A stretch of DNA of 64,000 nt from Lentinula raphanica. Its lineage: Eukaryota > Basidiomycota > Agaricomycetes > Agaricales > Omphalotaceae. Below are positions 1 through 11,106 of the stretch, one piece after another. Numbering within the stretch: position 1 is the first letter of the stretch; every line of letters starts with the position of its first letter. A program made the translations under genes and the position numbers. Location of the stretch: positions 186,001 to 250,000 of the forward strand of contig JANVFP010000049.1 in assembly GCA_027919835.1 (NCBI GenBank), written 5' to 3'. The notes beneath the pieces were generated by a model that saw only the letters and a program-made list of their open reading frames with translations, was not told the origin of the DNA and searched no databases.

Positions 1-1
1 C

Positions 2-2873
2 ATCTTCCTGCTGTTCTCCTTCGCTTGCACACTCACAATGTCAATGATCTTCCGCACGATCGGAGCTACCTCCCGAACGATATCTCAAGCTATGGCTCCT
101 GCTGCAATTATCATGCTCGGTCTTATCATCTACACCGGTTTTACGATTCCTATCTCCAACATGCACCCATGGTTCAGATGGATCAACTATATCAATCCTA
201 TCGCATACGCATTTGAGAGTCTGATGCTCAACGAATTTTACGGACGCGAATTCCCTTGCAGCACGTACATCCCGAGTGGTCCTGGCTACGATGATGTTAC
301 TGGTCTTGAGCACATATGTGCCACGACGGGAGCTCAGGCAGGCTCAAGCGTGGTGGAAGGAGCGTCGTATCTGGCTGCCAGCTTTAATTACTATCATTCT
401 CACATGTGGAGGTAAGTAAAGTTCGTTCTTAAAAGTCGTGCACTGGGACTGAGAACAGTACAAAGGAACTTGGGCATCATATTCGCGTTCATGGTCTTCT
501 TTTTGGCCACAGCTCTCACCGCAACGGAATACATCACAGCTGCCAAGAGTAAAGGAGAGGTATTGGTGTTCCGTCGAGGCCACATACCCGTTCAAAAATC
601 CAAATCGACCGACGACGAGGAATCCGCTCAACCAGTACAACAGGTCGTCGTTGATGTTGACGAGAAAACGCAAAAGGCTAGTGGCGTCGCTGGGCTTCAG
701 AAGCAAACCTCGATATTCCACTGGGAGGATGTCTGCTATGATATTAAGATCAAAGGTGGAACGCGGCGACTTCTCGACCATGTCGACGGATGGGTTGAAC
801 CGGGTACTTTGACTGCATTGATGGTATGTCGTTCCCAATGTGATATCATCTCGTTGCTGATTGTCTCTGTAGGGAGCATCGGGCGCCGGAAAGACTACTC
901 TCCTAGATACTCTTGCTAGTCGGGTCACCATGGGTGTCGTCACAGGAAGCATGTTCGTAGACGGACAACAGCGAGATGAGTCTTTCCAACGCAAAACCGG
1001 ATACGTTCAACAGCAAGATTTACACCTTCAAACTTCGACCGTCCGAGAGGCGCTTATCTTCAGCGCTCGCCTCAGACAACCGCAGGACGTTCCTGATGCT
1101 GAAAAGGTTGCTTATTGCTCTGAGGTCATTCGTCTGCTGGGTATGGAAAAGTACGCAGATGCCGTTGTAGGAGTTCCTGGTGAAGGTAATTGATCCATAT
1201 CTGAGTGACTCACAGTTGCTTATCTGACGTTCCAATACTATCCAGGGCTCAATGTCGAACAGCGTAAACGATTGACCATCGGCGTGGAGCTCGCGGCCAA
1301 ACCCAAGCTACTTCTCTTCCTGGACGAACCGACTTCAGGTCTTGACAGTCAAACGGCATGGTCCATCTGTACGCTCCTCCGTGATCTGGCCAATAACGGT
1401 CAAGCCATCCTGTGTACAATCCACCAACCTTCTGCCCTTCTCTTCCAAGAATTCGACCGTCTCCTGTTCTTGGCTAGTGGTGGTCGAACGGTGTATTTTG
1501 GCGATATTGGAGAGAACTCGAGAACGTTGACATCCTACTTCGAGAAACAAGGCGCCAGCCCGTGTCCACCAGACGCTAATCCGGCAGAATGGATGCTCCA
1601 AGTCATTGGCGCAGCTCCTGGTGCTGTTGCTGACAGAGATTATGCGGATGCTTGGCGACAAAGCGCAGAATATGCAGCGATGAAGCAGGAGCTTGCCAGG
1701 AAGCGAGAACTTTCTCATTCGCGCCCACAACCGACGCCTGAAGAGAAACGGAAATCGAAGGATTATACCGAATTTGCTGCACCGTTCCGACAACAGTTCC
1801 TCCTGTGTTTGTACAGAGTGTTCCAACAATTATATCGCACTCCTAGTTATATTTACTCAAAGACGTTCCTTTCCATCTCCACTGTAAGTTCTCTCATCTC
1901 AACCTCATGTATCAGTTCAACTCATCATCATGCAGGCACTTTTCATCGGATTTACTTTCTATAAAGCGGACAACACACTACAAGGCCTACAGAATCAAAT
2001 GTTCTCTATCTTCATGCTCATGACAATCTTCGGAAACTTGGTCAATCAGATCATGCCTCATTTCGTCACCCAACGCTCTCTATACGAAGTTCGTGAACGT
2101 CCTTCAAAGGCTTACTCTTGGGTCGCATTCATGTTGGCTAACATCTGTGCTGAACTTCCTTGGAACACGCTCATGTCCGTCTTCATCTTCTTCGGGTGGT
2201 ATTACCCTATCGGGCTGTATCGTAACGCAGAGCCCACTGGAGCTGTCACTGAGCGTGGAGGGCTTTTGTTCTTGCTCTTGTGGTCGTTCCTCATGTTCAC
2301 ATCCACGTTCACGCACATGATCATTGCAGCCGTAGAGGTAGCTGAGAATGGCGGTAACATTGCGACTCTCCTTTTCTCCTTGACGATATTGTTCTGCGGG
2401 TGAGTCCATTCATCTCACGATTGTTGTTACACATCTGACAAACGTTCAACAGTGTCCTTGTCTCCCCATCAAAACTTCCTGGATTCTGGATATTCATGTA
2501 CCGTGTCTCGCCGTTCACGTATCTGGTTGATGCTATGCTCTCCGTTAGCCTCGCGAACGCTCCAGCATTCTGTTCCTCCGTCGAAGTCTCTGTGTTCAAC
2601 CCACCTAGTGGACAATCCTGCGGGGATTATCTCGCTCACTATATATCCTTCGCTGGGGGAGCCCTGTCTAACCCAAACGCCACCTCGCAGTGTCAATTCT
2701 GCACTATCACGGACACGAATGCGTTTTTGGCTCAGGTCAACAGCTTCTACTCACATCGTTGGCGCAACTTTGGTCTGATGTGGGCTTATGTTGGCTTTAA
2801 TGTGTGCGGTGCTTTGTTTTTCTATTGGCTCGGTCGGGTTCCTAAGAACTCAAAGAAGAAGCTGAGAAACTAG
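2..2873 (+). CDS. PDR/CDR-type ABC transporter, 3' part (5' end outside window)
   Basis: Full-size pleiotropic drug resistance (ABCG) transporter of the plasma membrane, a family that exports drugs, sterols and lipids using ATP. The window begins inside the first transmembrane domain. Exons: 2-411, 466-823, 873-1185, 1246-1883, 1936-2399, 2453-2873. NBD2 follows: Walker [10 protein letters not shown] just after 873, the PDR-type signature [18 protein letters not shown] near 1250, and Walker [15 protein letters not shown] near 1310-1350. TMD2 then has about six hydrophobic segments, with a Cys-rich external loop before the last helix (near 2570-2720), as in the family. The C-terminus ends in a basic KKKLRN tail. 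Every splice join keeps frame and restores family motifs, so the gene looks intact; the N-terminal half cannot be judged. Its substrate cannot be told from sequence. Confidence 0.95.
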
Positions 2874-3160
2874 AATTTATTCATTGATTTAGAGGCTTTA
2901 TTATTTCATGTCCTCACGATGCTTATTTCAATATTCTCGTACAGTCGACTGATAATCTACTATAATGTTTTCTACACTTCTTGGTTGCGATATAAATTGA
3001 TTTCACAAAATGACTGCTCCGAAACATCTCTTTCTCTGATTTTCATAGTACATAATGCATAGTCGGAGATACAGAAAGTGGCAGATCTTTATGCTGTCAG
3101 TAGATTAGTGTTCAATAACAGATGAGAGTAGGTATGTAATCTAATTAGGAAACAAGGTAT

Positions 3161-5754
3161 TTAGTCCACATCCATCTCGCTCGGCCCAGGAGCCTCTTCT
3201 TTCTTCTCCTCCTCCGGCTTCTTAGCCTCCTCCTCATTCTTCGGCGTCTGAGTACCCGAACCAGTAGGAGTAGGCACAACCGGAGGTTTAGGCTTGGGCT
3301 TGGTCAAAATCGGCGTGGCGAAATAAATCACCTCATCCCTCTTCTTACTGATCTCCGCCGTCGTCAACACCGGATCCCTCCACTTCTCCCTCTCCATCTG
3401 CCTCACCGTCATATCCTCAAGCCATTTCTGAGTCACAGCCACTTTCTCGACCACACTCTGTTTGTCTTTTTCGTCTATGTGGGCGTATTTTTCGTCTGGG
3501 GAGGTGGCCTGGGCCATGTAGGTGTTCAGCGTTTCGCGGAGGGAGGCGATGGAGCGTTGGCGGTCCTCGGATTCGCGCCAGCGGTTGTGAATAGGGTCGC
3601 CGAGGGCTTTGCAGGCATCTAAACGGGAGACGTATACTGACTTGGTGGCATCTTCGCCTTCCTCGGTGTAGAGCCAGTCTTCTTGTTCGGAGAGAAGAGC
3701 GAGGAGGGCGTCTTTCTCGGCTGGTTGAACAAAGGGGGCATAGCGGTCGTCGAGTTTGGAGCGGGTGTCATAGATGTATTCTTCGAGAGCGTTCTTGCGG
3801 TCCTGTGTAATGACAAAAACTGTCAGAACTTGAAATAGGTACTCATCAACGAATTAACGAACCTCTGTGTCCTTGACGAGCTTATCATTCTCCCACATCG
3901 AGTTCTCCTTCTCTTTCAACGCCTCAACCATCGACTTATCCATCGCGGAATACCCAGCGATAAATTTAACATCGTGCTTGATGACCTTCTTCTTTTTAGG
4001 TGGCGGAGCAGCAGCCTCACCACCCTCGACACCGTCCATGGGTGCAGGAGGCTCCTCTCTCTCTTCCCGGGTTTCGACGTATGCAGCCTCGAAGCCCATG
4101 ATCCCACTCGCGTTAAGTCTGGTCTTGAGCTTCACCTGCACCGAATCCCCTGGAGCTTCCTGGCCCACCATTGGAACCTCTTTAGCAGTGAACTTGGCAA
4201 TCCACGGATTGACACCCCCAGGTAAACCCTGTGGGTCCGCGTACAAAGCTTCGATCTCAAACGGTTCTTTACGGTAGAAACTCAGTATCTTCGTCGACGG
4301 GATAGAGTTCCCATGCCCAAACACCACAAGCTCTGTGTCTTCTTCTGGATCAGTAGGGACAGGATCCCACTTGACTTTGATGGGGTACGCAGAGATGTCG
4401 GAAACAGAGAACTCCTTGACACGGAAAACAGGGGAAAGCATCGCGCATGAGAATGTAGCACCACGGGCAACAGCCTCGTCTTGGTTCAGGGTGGTAGAAA
4501 GTGTTTTGCCGGGGAAACACTCGGCGATACGAGCACGGACGGCAGGGATACGTGAAGAGCCACCAATGAGCTCAACGGCCTCGATGTCGTCCAGACTTAG
4601 TTCAGAGTCGGCAATGGCGCGTTTGATAGGAGCGGCGATACGTGAGAGCTCGTCCGCGATGAGCCCTTCAAGACTCTCTCGGCTGAGTTTTGAAGAGGCG
4701 TCAACGTCGTTCATGATGGATTCTACGTTGATAGGCGCCTCAGCGTTCGCAGACAGCACTTTCTTGAGTTTCTCTGTCGCAGCAGCGAGACGGAAGGTGG
4801 CTTTTGGGTTGGACAGAACGTCGATCTTGTATTTCTCTTTGAATTCCTCCGCAAAGTGCCTCACGAGCGCATAGTCTATATCACGTCCTCCGAGATTGCG
4901 ATCATAAGCGGTAGATTTGACGACGAGTTGGCCTTTTGAGAAAGCGACGATGGCGACGCTGAGAGAGGAGTGTCCGACATCGACGAACGCAACGTGTTTG
5001 GGGTTGTCGGCGTCTGGGAGATCGAATTTGGTGATACCGTAGCCCAAGGCAGCGGCAGTGGTGTCGTTGATGATACGAAGGACGTTGAGATTGGCGATGG
5101 ATGCGGCGTCCATGATGGCCCGACGTTGGATATCAGTGAACCAACCCGGAACGGCAATAACGATATCTGACACGGTAGTTTTGAGCTCTGCGCTCGCTGT
5201 GTCACGGAGCCGACCGAGGTACATTGCCACCAGTTGTGTCGCAGAGAACTGTTGCCTTTCACCAATGTAATTAACCTAAGAAAGGCCGTTGACGTTGATC
5301 AGGGATTATAAAGAGGTTTTAGAGTTCATCGATAACACATACCTCGACACCAACAGTGCCTTGGACATCTACTAACGATGCGTTTATAAACTTCTTCTCG
5401 ATATTCTGCACATCTGGATCGTTCGACGTCCGGCCAATTAGTCGTTTCAAGGATCCGATTGTGTTCTTGAAATTGGATGTTTCTTGGGTTTTAGCTGACT
5501 CGCCGATGGCGCGTTGCTTGGGTCCAAAGGCTACCAAGGATCTATAGAGAGTGATCTGAGAGCAAATCAATGTAGAAAGGATAGGATGCGTACGGTGTAG
5601 CTCTATTAGAAACTTCATTAGTGATAATATCGATACCTCGATGTCTCGCGACACCGATCTATGAAAATTTCATCAGAACAATGTTTTCGACATAGAGAAT
5701 GAAAGAACATACTTTACTCGCTAGTGTACCAAAATCAACACCAACGACAGCCAT
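3161..5754 (-). CDS. SSE1: Hsp110 (SSE1-like) nucleotide exchange factor for Hsp70
   Basis: Cytosolic Hsp70-superfamily protein of the Hsp110 branch. It releases ADP from Hsp70 and holds unfolded clients. Five exons (5754-5713, 5658-5594, 5541-5343, 5275-3863, 3802-3161) give about 786 residues, the usual Hsp110 length. The N-terminus MAVVGVDFGT is the ATPase phosphate-1 loop in its Hsp110 form (no lysine/threonine as in DnaK). RATPSLVAFG, NDTTAAALGYG, VDVGHSS and ELIGGSSRIP mark the actin-like ATPase. A substrate-binding beta domain follows. An acidic/proline/lysine-rich loop (EEREEPPAPM to PPKKKKVIKHD) is characteristic of Hsp110. The helical lid then ends in a Glu/Lys/Pro-rich tail closing in EMDVD. 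It is convergent with the ABC gene (287 bp between the stops). I saw no heat-shock element with confidence upstream. Confidence 0.96.
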
Positions 5755-7187
5755 TTATTTCTAGTCCTCGATTTAAAAAAGCTTGAAAGAGTCGTGAAGA
5801 GAGGAAGGTGAAAGAAGATGTATGTGCAGGCAGGCGCCTAATGCTGTTTTTTTACCGTGTCCTGATAAGGAAACCGGAATCGTTCGAGAATGATATCGAA
5901 CCTTCTTCTCCACATATCATAACATTCCATCGTTTAATTATTTCTTCACGTTGTTTGACGCATTCTGAACGCGTGAAATGATGTCTCTTACAAAGGGGGA
6001 CACAGATTCTACAAGTCTTGTCACTTGAACGACGAAATAGCGCGTACTTACTACAGCTCGTTCCCATTCAGATTCGTAAATCCGTTCTTCACGTTCCACT
6101 AGCTAGTTCTAACAAGCTGAACCTAACAGTTTGTCGCAGGATACTACTGCAAAGTCACAAGAGATGGAAATTTCTGTGCTGTAAAGTCAAAACACGGGTT
6201 TGTCAGCTTCCACAAACTCTTCTAATCAAACAACCTTAACTTGTGCGAGCTTGCAGGGAGCATAGCAGAGCATAGCCAACGCTGATAAGCATCACTCAAG
6301 AATATCTAACAATGTATGTTCAAACTGTATTCATCTTACCAGAATCAATGGTGAGGTATCATCACAAAGTTCAAACTGAAACAGCCCCGGGCCCACTGTG
6401 CATTTCTCTTCGGGGCTGTTCAGCGTTTCCCCGTTGAGATTCAAAATAATGAAAGGACCCACTCGGGAATCGAGCTCGTAAACCTCTTCTACACGTACGT
6501 GCTTTGTCAAATATCACTGATCAATCGTGTAACTATCATTCGACAGTTACTGAAGTACGTGTTCCCGCTGCAGTTCTTGCCACATTGTCCCGAGTACGAA
6601 ATCAATCATTGTCAATATGATTTTGATGATACTTCAGGCTTGAGCTTGAGCTTGGGATTGGACCTGGGCTTGACGTTTGCGGCCTCTTGAAGCTCGAAGG
6701 CCAAGTACAACACGACCCCAACTGGTGAAGCCCTAGTCTTCAGCTTCAAGATGTATCATCCAGACTCGACCTGTTTTGTACCTCCGCTGCGCTGTCCTCT
6801 TACATGTTTCTAGGGTCCGGAAAGCGGCTCAAGTCCTCCATCACATTCATCTAAATCATCTCAAAGGAGTGAGGTATCCTGTCGTATCTACAATTCACTG
6901 GAACTAATTCCTAGCTACTCAGAGTGATTCAGAAGAACCCGCAAGGCTTGGTATTAGAAGAATATTATAGCAAGTCACCGGGAAGCAGTGATATCGGGAG
7001 TGGCCATGTACTCTCAATTGACAAACAACACCATAAATACTACACACATTCTGTTTGCGAAAAGGCATCGCCTGGTGCGTCCCAATTTCCTCCCTACACA
7101 TTTCCTACCACTCGATTCTTCGAACCTCAGAGCCGGTCTCTGTGAACTATCTAGTATAGACGACTCCATAGTCTAAACACCGTACAA
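5755..7187. other. 1.4 kb divergent intergenic region
   Basis: This lies between the Hsp110 start (-) and the small secreted-protein start (+), so it should contain both promoters. I see no supportable gene: the open frames are short and have no recognisable protein features. The only clear structure is the hairpin at 6380-6420, listed separately. Confidence 0.6.
6380..6420. repeat. GC-rich inverted repeat (hairpin)
   Basis: AACAGCCCCG at the left is mirrored by CGGGGCTGTT at the right, giving a perfect 10-bp stem with a loop of about 21 nt. It lies in the middle of the Hsp110/secreted-protein intergenic region. No T-run follows it, so a terminator role is not indicated. Function unknown. 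Confidence 0.55.
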
Positions 7188-8317
7188 ATGATCTCCCTAT
7201 TCCCGACCCATTCTCGTCATGTTCATCGCTTGATACCTTTCCTCTTCCTCCTCTCTAGCACATTCCTATGTCACAACAGCGCTTTCGCTCTCCCAGTCGG
7301 TAACTACTCCACATCCCAGCTTAATGCTCGTGAAACGGCACAGGCAATCGGTCCAGCTCCCGACGAGCTCATAGTTGGGTATCGATACGTTGTGAAGGTG
7401 AGGAGCCTGAGTTACTCCTTCCCCCTTTTTTCTGCTTCAATCCTTCAAAGTTTGGAGAACATTCGAATCGAATTGTGCTGAACCCTTGTTACCCTAACTG
7501 TTCCCTACAGGAAAAAGCAGACGAATACAATGACGTAGGAACGCTCACCGCTATACCTGCTACGACCAAGTCTATAGGCGAGGGAGCCTATCTCTCGCCT
7601 CGGTTAGGGGAGTATTATGGGAAGTTGGGCGAGTGAGTGTTATTACTTATTGGGCTGGTTGCGTTTGCCTTGAACATGTTGCTGATTTATGATTTTCGTA
7701 GCAATTACCATGAGGTAGGACAGGTTTTCCCTCTTGATTGGGATATTATATATGCTGAAAATACTTACTTGCAGTGTGTTATCTTCGCTAAGAAAACCAA
7801 GATCCACGAAATGTCTCCAAAACCCGTACGTACCTCCTATCATCCTGATCTCTACCCCCATCTCTTCTCTAAGTTCTAACATCGCGGACCTCATTGTATA
7901 TCGTAGTTCTTCATCGACGACAACTCCGTCATTAGTGCTAAACCCGCCAAACTCTTCCTATACGCCCATAAGCACGGTGTCGAGATCGGGAAGACCGTGC
8001 TCTTCTCACGGCACTTTATCTACACCAAGACCCTGCAGATGCTTATCCCCCCGGTTTTCCTGGTGAAGTCACCGAGTAATCCTACGAGACCGGCAGGAGA
8101 GAATACGCTTGGGCTGAGGGTGCATTGTGTTCCGCTAGGTATGTCTCCAAGTGGATTGCTTGTTGGTTTGAGGCTATTCTTCCGAGCCTGGGTTATACGT
8201 AGATGAGGTACTGATTTTGCGTTGGTTTTTTTTGAAGGAGGACTAGGAAAGAACAGGCCAGCCGCCGACTGGCACACTTGGAATGTGCATAACTGGCCTG
8301 CAGGTCTCAAGACATGA
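7188..8317 (+). CDS. Small secreted protein, about 235 aa, family not identified
   Basis: Six exons: 7188-7397, 7511-7632, 7702-7714 (13 nt), 7775-7825, 7907-8138, 8238-8317. All joins keep frame. The first ATG is followed by a basic stretch and a strong hydrophobic core (LIPFLFLLSSTFLC) ending near ALPVG, a good signal peptide. The mature part has few cysteines. It contains YRYVVKEKADEYNDVGTL, GEGAYLSPRLGEYYG and a Trp-rich C-terminus (ADWHTWNVHNWPAGLKT). The pattern of Tyr-Arg strand, GEGAYLSP and a later hydrophobic core loosely recalls small secreted fungal proteins with an ADP-ribosyltransferase-like fold, but I cannot support catalysis. It is convergent with the methyltransferase gene. 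The intact frame over six exons argues that it is a real gene. Confidence 0.8.
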
Positions 8318-8344
8318 GGGGATACTGTAGTCTGGCGAGTTCAC

Positions 8345-8590
8345 TTTAAACAAGACACGGCTTGTCCATCTAGTGTTTAAACATGTTTAAACAATCTCAT
8401 TCTAGCCTATACTACTACATGGTACACTACTGTTTAAATACTCTACTTGAGACCATCCATACCTGTTTAAACAATGAAGAGCTGAACATTGTAGAAATCT
8501 TTTTAAACATATAAGTAACTCACCAGATTTGAATGATCCAAACTTGTTTAAACATAAGGATTTGCACAATTAAACATCATTGGAACTGTT
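8345..8590. repeat. Cluster of GTTTAAAC-type palindromes
   Basis: Within about 250 bp between two convergent genes there are four exact GTTTAAAC octamers (8375, 8385, 8465, 8546) and near matches at about 8345, 8432, 8502, 8571 and 8587. Exact sites are mostly preceded by T or CT and followed by A or AT. The spacing is irregular, so this is not a simple tandem array. The region is otherwise non-coding, down to the methyltransferase stop at 8774. Confidence 0.7.
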
Positions 8591-8773
8591 TAGATAGGAA
8601 AGCTCACCACACTCAAATTAAGTAGCCGAAGCATCAGCGAAGGGAGAAAAACCTGAGGCTGTTGATCGAATTTATCTCTCTGAGTCTCTCTCGATTTCGC
8701 GATCTCAACTCGTGTTATTTTCTATAAACTGTTTTAATCAACAGTATACCTACAATACAAATTCAACAGATCT

Positions 8774-9795
8774 TCAAACACAAAGTTCCGGAGAGGAGGC
8801 AGGCTTTCGCGCAGCAATCGTATAAAAAGTCGTATACACCTCCTTTGACTCGTTCCACTCCTTCACCGAAGCCTGTACGAGGGCATCAAACTCCTCGCTC
8901 GTGTTCGCAACACCATAACCTCCCCCTTTCAGCACAGGCACCTTGACCCCCATCCATCCTTCACCCCATTGTTCGCCAGTGTATCCATTGCCACCTTCAG
9001 CTGTGGATCGCCTTCCTCCCACCGGAACATCCCGAGTCTGACAATCGATATCAACAAACCCAGCTTCCGCGAGCAAGGGGCGCAAGTAATCAGATACACC
9101 CTGAACAATTCCTTTCGCTGTAAACAACTTCTCCGCTACCGAACACAACTTCTCCGACGAGGGACCCACACCACCGTAATGGAAACGCTTGGTCTCGAAT
9201 TCGACGAGTTCGAGCCATCCGCCTGGTTTCAAAACCCTGAAAAGCTCCTTGATAGCGGAACGCCAGAGGGCGTCGTTCATTGCGAGTACAATGAGTCGTT
9301 GATGAGCGTAGGAGAATGTGTTGGTCCATTGGGGAGGGAGGCTTGTGATTGAATGGACGGAGAAGTGGATGTTTGGAGGGGAGATCTCGGGATACTGCTG
9401 GGCAGTTATATCGATGCATTCGATGTCGATGTCGATGCCCTTTGAAGAATGGTCCGCGGAGAAATCTATGGCCCAGATACCTATCAAGAGAGGTGAGTAG
9501 TGAGCGTTTAATGTTTGAAAGGACAACGAGTTCTTGATCCTCTTACCACTTCCTGCTGCACTTTCCAAGACTTTGTCGCCCGACATAAGGTTCAGAGGTG
9601 CCAGGAAAAGCCTGTCCTCGAATGTCTTCGTAACAATGCGGTGCTGTCCGTTCAGTCTACATCGTTGCAAGCTTAACAACGCTGGAGGATTTGGCGAAGG
9701 GGATTAGACAACACAGACCTCAACGCTTCCTCCTGGTCAGCAGGAAGTAAGTATTGTGTAGAGGGATAATGTCTCTGTTGTTCTTGTACAGACAT
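8774..9795 (-). CDS. SAM-dependent methyltransferase (fungal LaeA/TdiE-like class)
   Basis: Class I Rossmann methyltransferase, methyl donor S-adenosylmethionine, probably cytosolic. Exons: 9795-9719, 9671-9547, 9480-8774. The N-terminus contains YLLPADQEEAL, the usual opening (Y-x-LP-x-D-x-E-E) of the fungal family. SAM motif I spans intron 2 and reads VLESAAGSGIWAIDF, where relatives have VLDxGTGTGIWAIDxA. The acidic post-I segment is followed by the motif-III-like LFRVLKPGGWLELVEFE. The C-terminal half carries the variable substrate region. Gly replaces nothing essential, but the GTGTG core is changed to AAGSG, which still fits a glycine loop. The neighbours give no hint of a secondary-metabolite cluster, so the substrate is unknown. 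Confidence 0.88.
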
Positions 9796-10433
9796 AATGA
9801 ATATAGTGATTCGAGGAGACAAAAGACAGTAAGAGGGAGAAATGAAATGAAGTCAGCTTTTTGCAGTTGGTTTTATAGTAGGGAGTCGCAGGACTGCAAG
9901 CTGCGACTGCGACGGAGCGACGCAAAGATTACTACACAACAACTTCGAGCTCCGGGAGGCCATTGATGATCGCATGCCTTCGTAGGTCCCCATCGCTGAC
10001 CATCAGGGGCCCGGGCCAGTCCAGTCCGACGGGGCAATATCTGAAACGTCATTTTCAAAATGGGACCATCAGAGATCGATACAGGCAAGTTACAGACTGT
10101 TACAGACTGTTACAGGCAGCAGAACGAGGCAGAACGGGCATGGATGATGGAGCTCGGAGGGCCCGCTACGCCTAACCTTCGACGATGCAAACAGTCCTGT
10201 GTCGGTTCTGGGTTGTAATAGGTTGTAATAGGTTGTAGTAGGTTGAAGAATCAAAATCGCACTTGATGATCCCTGGACCCTAGGCTAAACTAATGGGGCC
10301 CTTTCTTTCGTAATCACAGTCCTCTGTTCTGCTAGCACGGCAGTTTACACCAATTCCTTGGGGCTCGGAGATGAGCATTTGTCACCGCATGGAAGAAGGA
10401 CCCCTGATAATACAGCCAAATGTAGTACACAAA
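9796..10433. repeat. Non-coding interval with short tandem repeats
   Basis: This is the first part of a 1.3 kb gene-free stretch between the methyltransferase start and the KRE6 stop. Two short tandem arrays are clear: GTTACAGACT-type units near 10090-10116 and 10-bp GGTTGTAATA/GGTTGTAGTA units at 10211-10240. No open frame here looks coding. Confidence 0.6.
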
Positions 10434-10773
10434 TTCGTACAAAACACCCCCGGATTTTGGCAAAATCCCATATACGAGTTCGTACAAAAGACCCGCCGCA
10501 GGCGGGGAGCCGGAGAGGTATTTCGTACAAAAGGCACCTGGATTTGGTGCTTGACTTCCCGGTTCCAGTCAGGAATATTGTCCGCTATTGTTCAGAAACA
10601 GGCAGATGGCGGTAAGTGACATTCGCGAATGATGATCTGCACCTACGATCATCCGCTCAGATAGATATTTAGAACCATTAGGGAAACATTTGGAAAATTT
10701 CTGCAAAAATTAGAGGCCATACCCGAGTTCGTACAAAACGACCCCCAAATTTTGCGACCAGGTTCGTACAAAA
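10434..10773 (+). repeat. Five direct copies of TTCGTACAAAA
   Basis: The exact 11-mer TTCGTACAAAA starts at 10434, 10479, 10522, 10728 and 10763, always in the same orientation. The first and fourth copies are followed by related sequence (ACCCCC then ATTTTG), so the true unit is longer and degenerate. No gene is visible inside. From 10774 to the KRE6 stop at 11107 I see only unique sequence that should include the KRE6 3' UTR. Confidence 0.75.
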
Positions 10774-11106
10774 CAGGCCAATTTTGGGTCATTTTCGTGT
10801 ATGACATCTGGGTGTATAATCACGGGTCCTATGGAAGAGTCAAGACACTTGAGCCGGGCTGTCAATCTCTGCTCCCTGGCTAGAGCCGAGCATGTTCCTC
10901 GGTCCTCCGTTGTCGGGACTTACAATCGAAGACGACGAATACAAGTGCGAGCGCCGAGTAGGTAACTTCGCATGAGCGAGGATTTCATCCTGTGTAGTGT
11001 AAATTGTAATGCTCGTTAAAACACCATGATCAACAGTCGACTTCATACAGTACCAACTCTAGTGGCAACATAAATAACTATAAATGCACGACTCACTCGG
11101 AACTCA

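Noticed and set aside
6440..6490. tRNA-like stretch (GGGAATCGAGC)
   Set aside because: No matching acceptor stem, A box or anticodon arm could be laid out around it. I found no convincing tRNA in the window.
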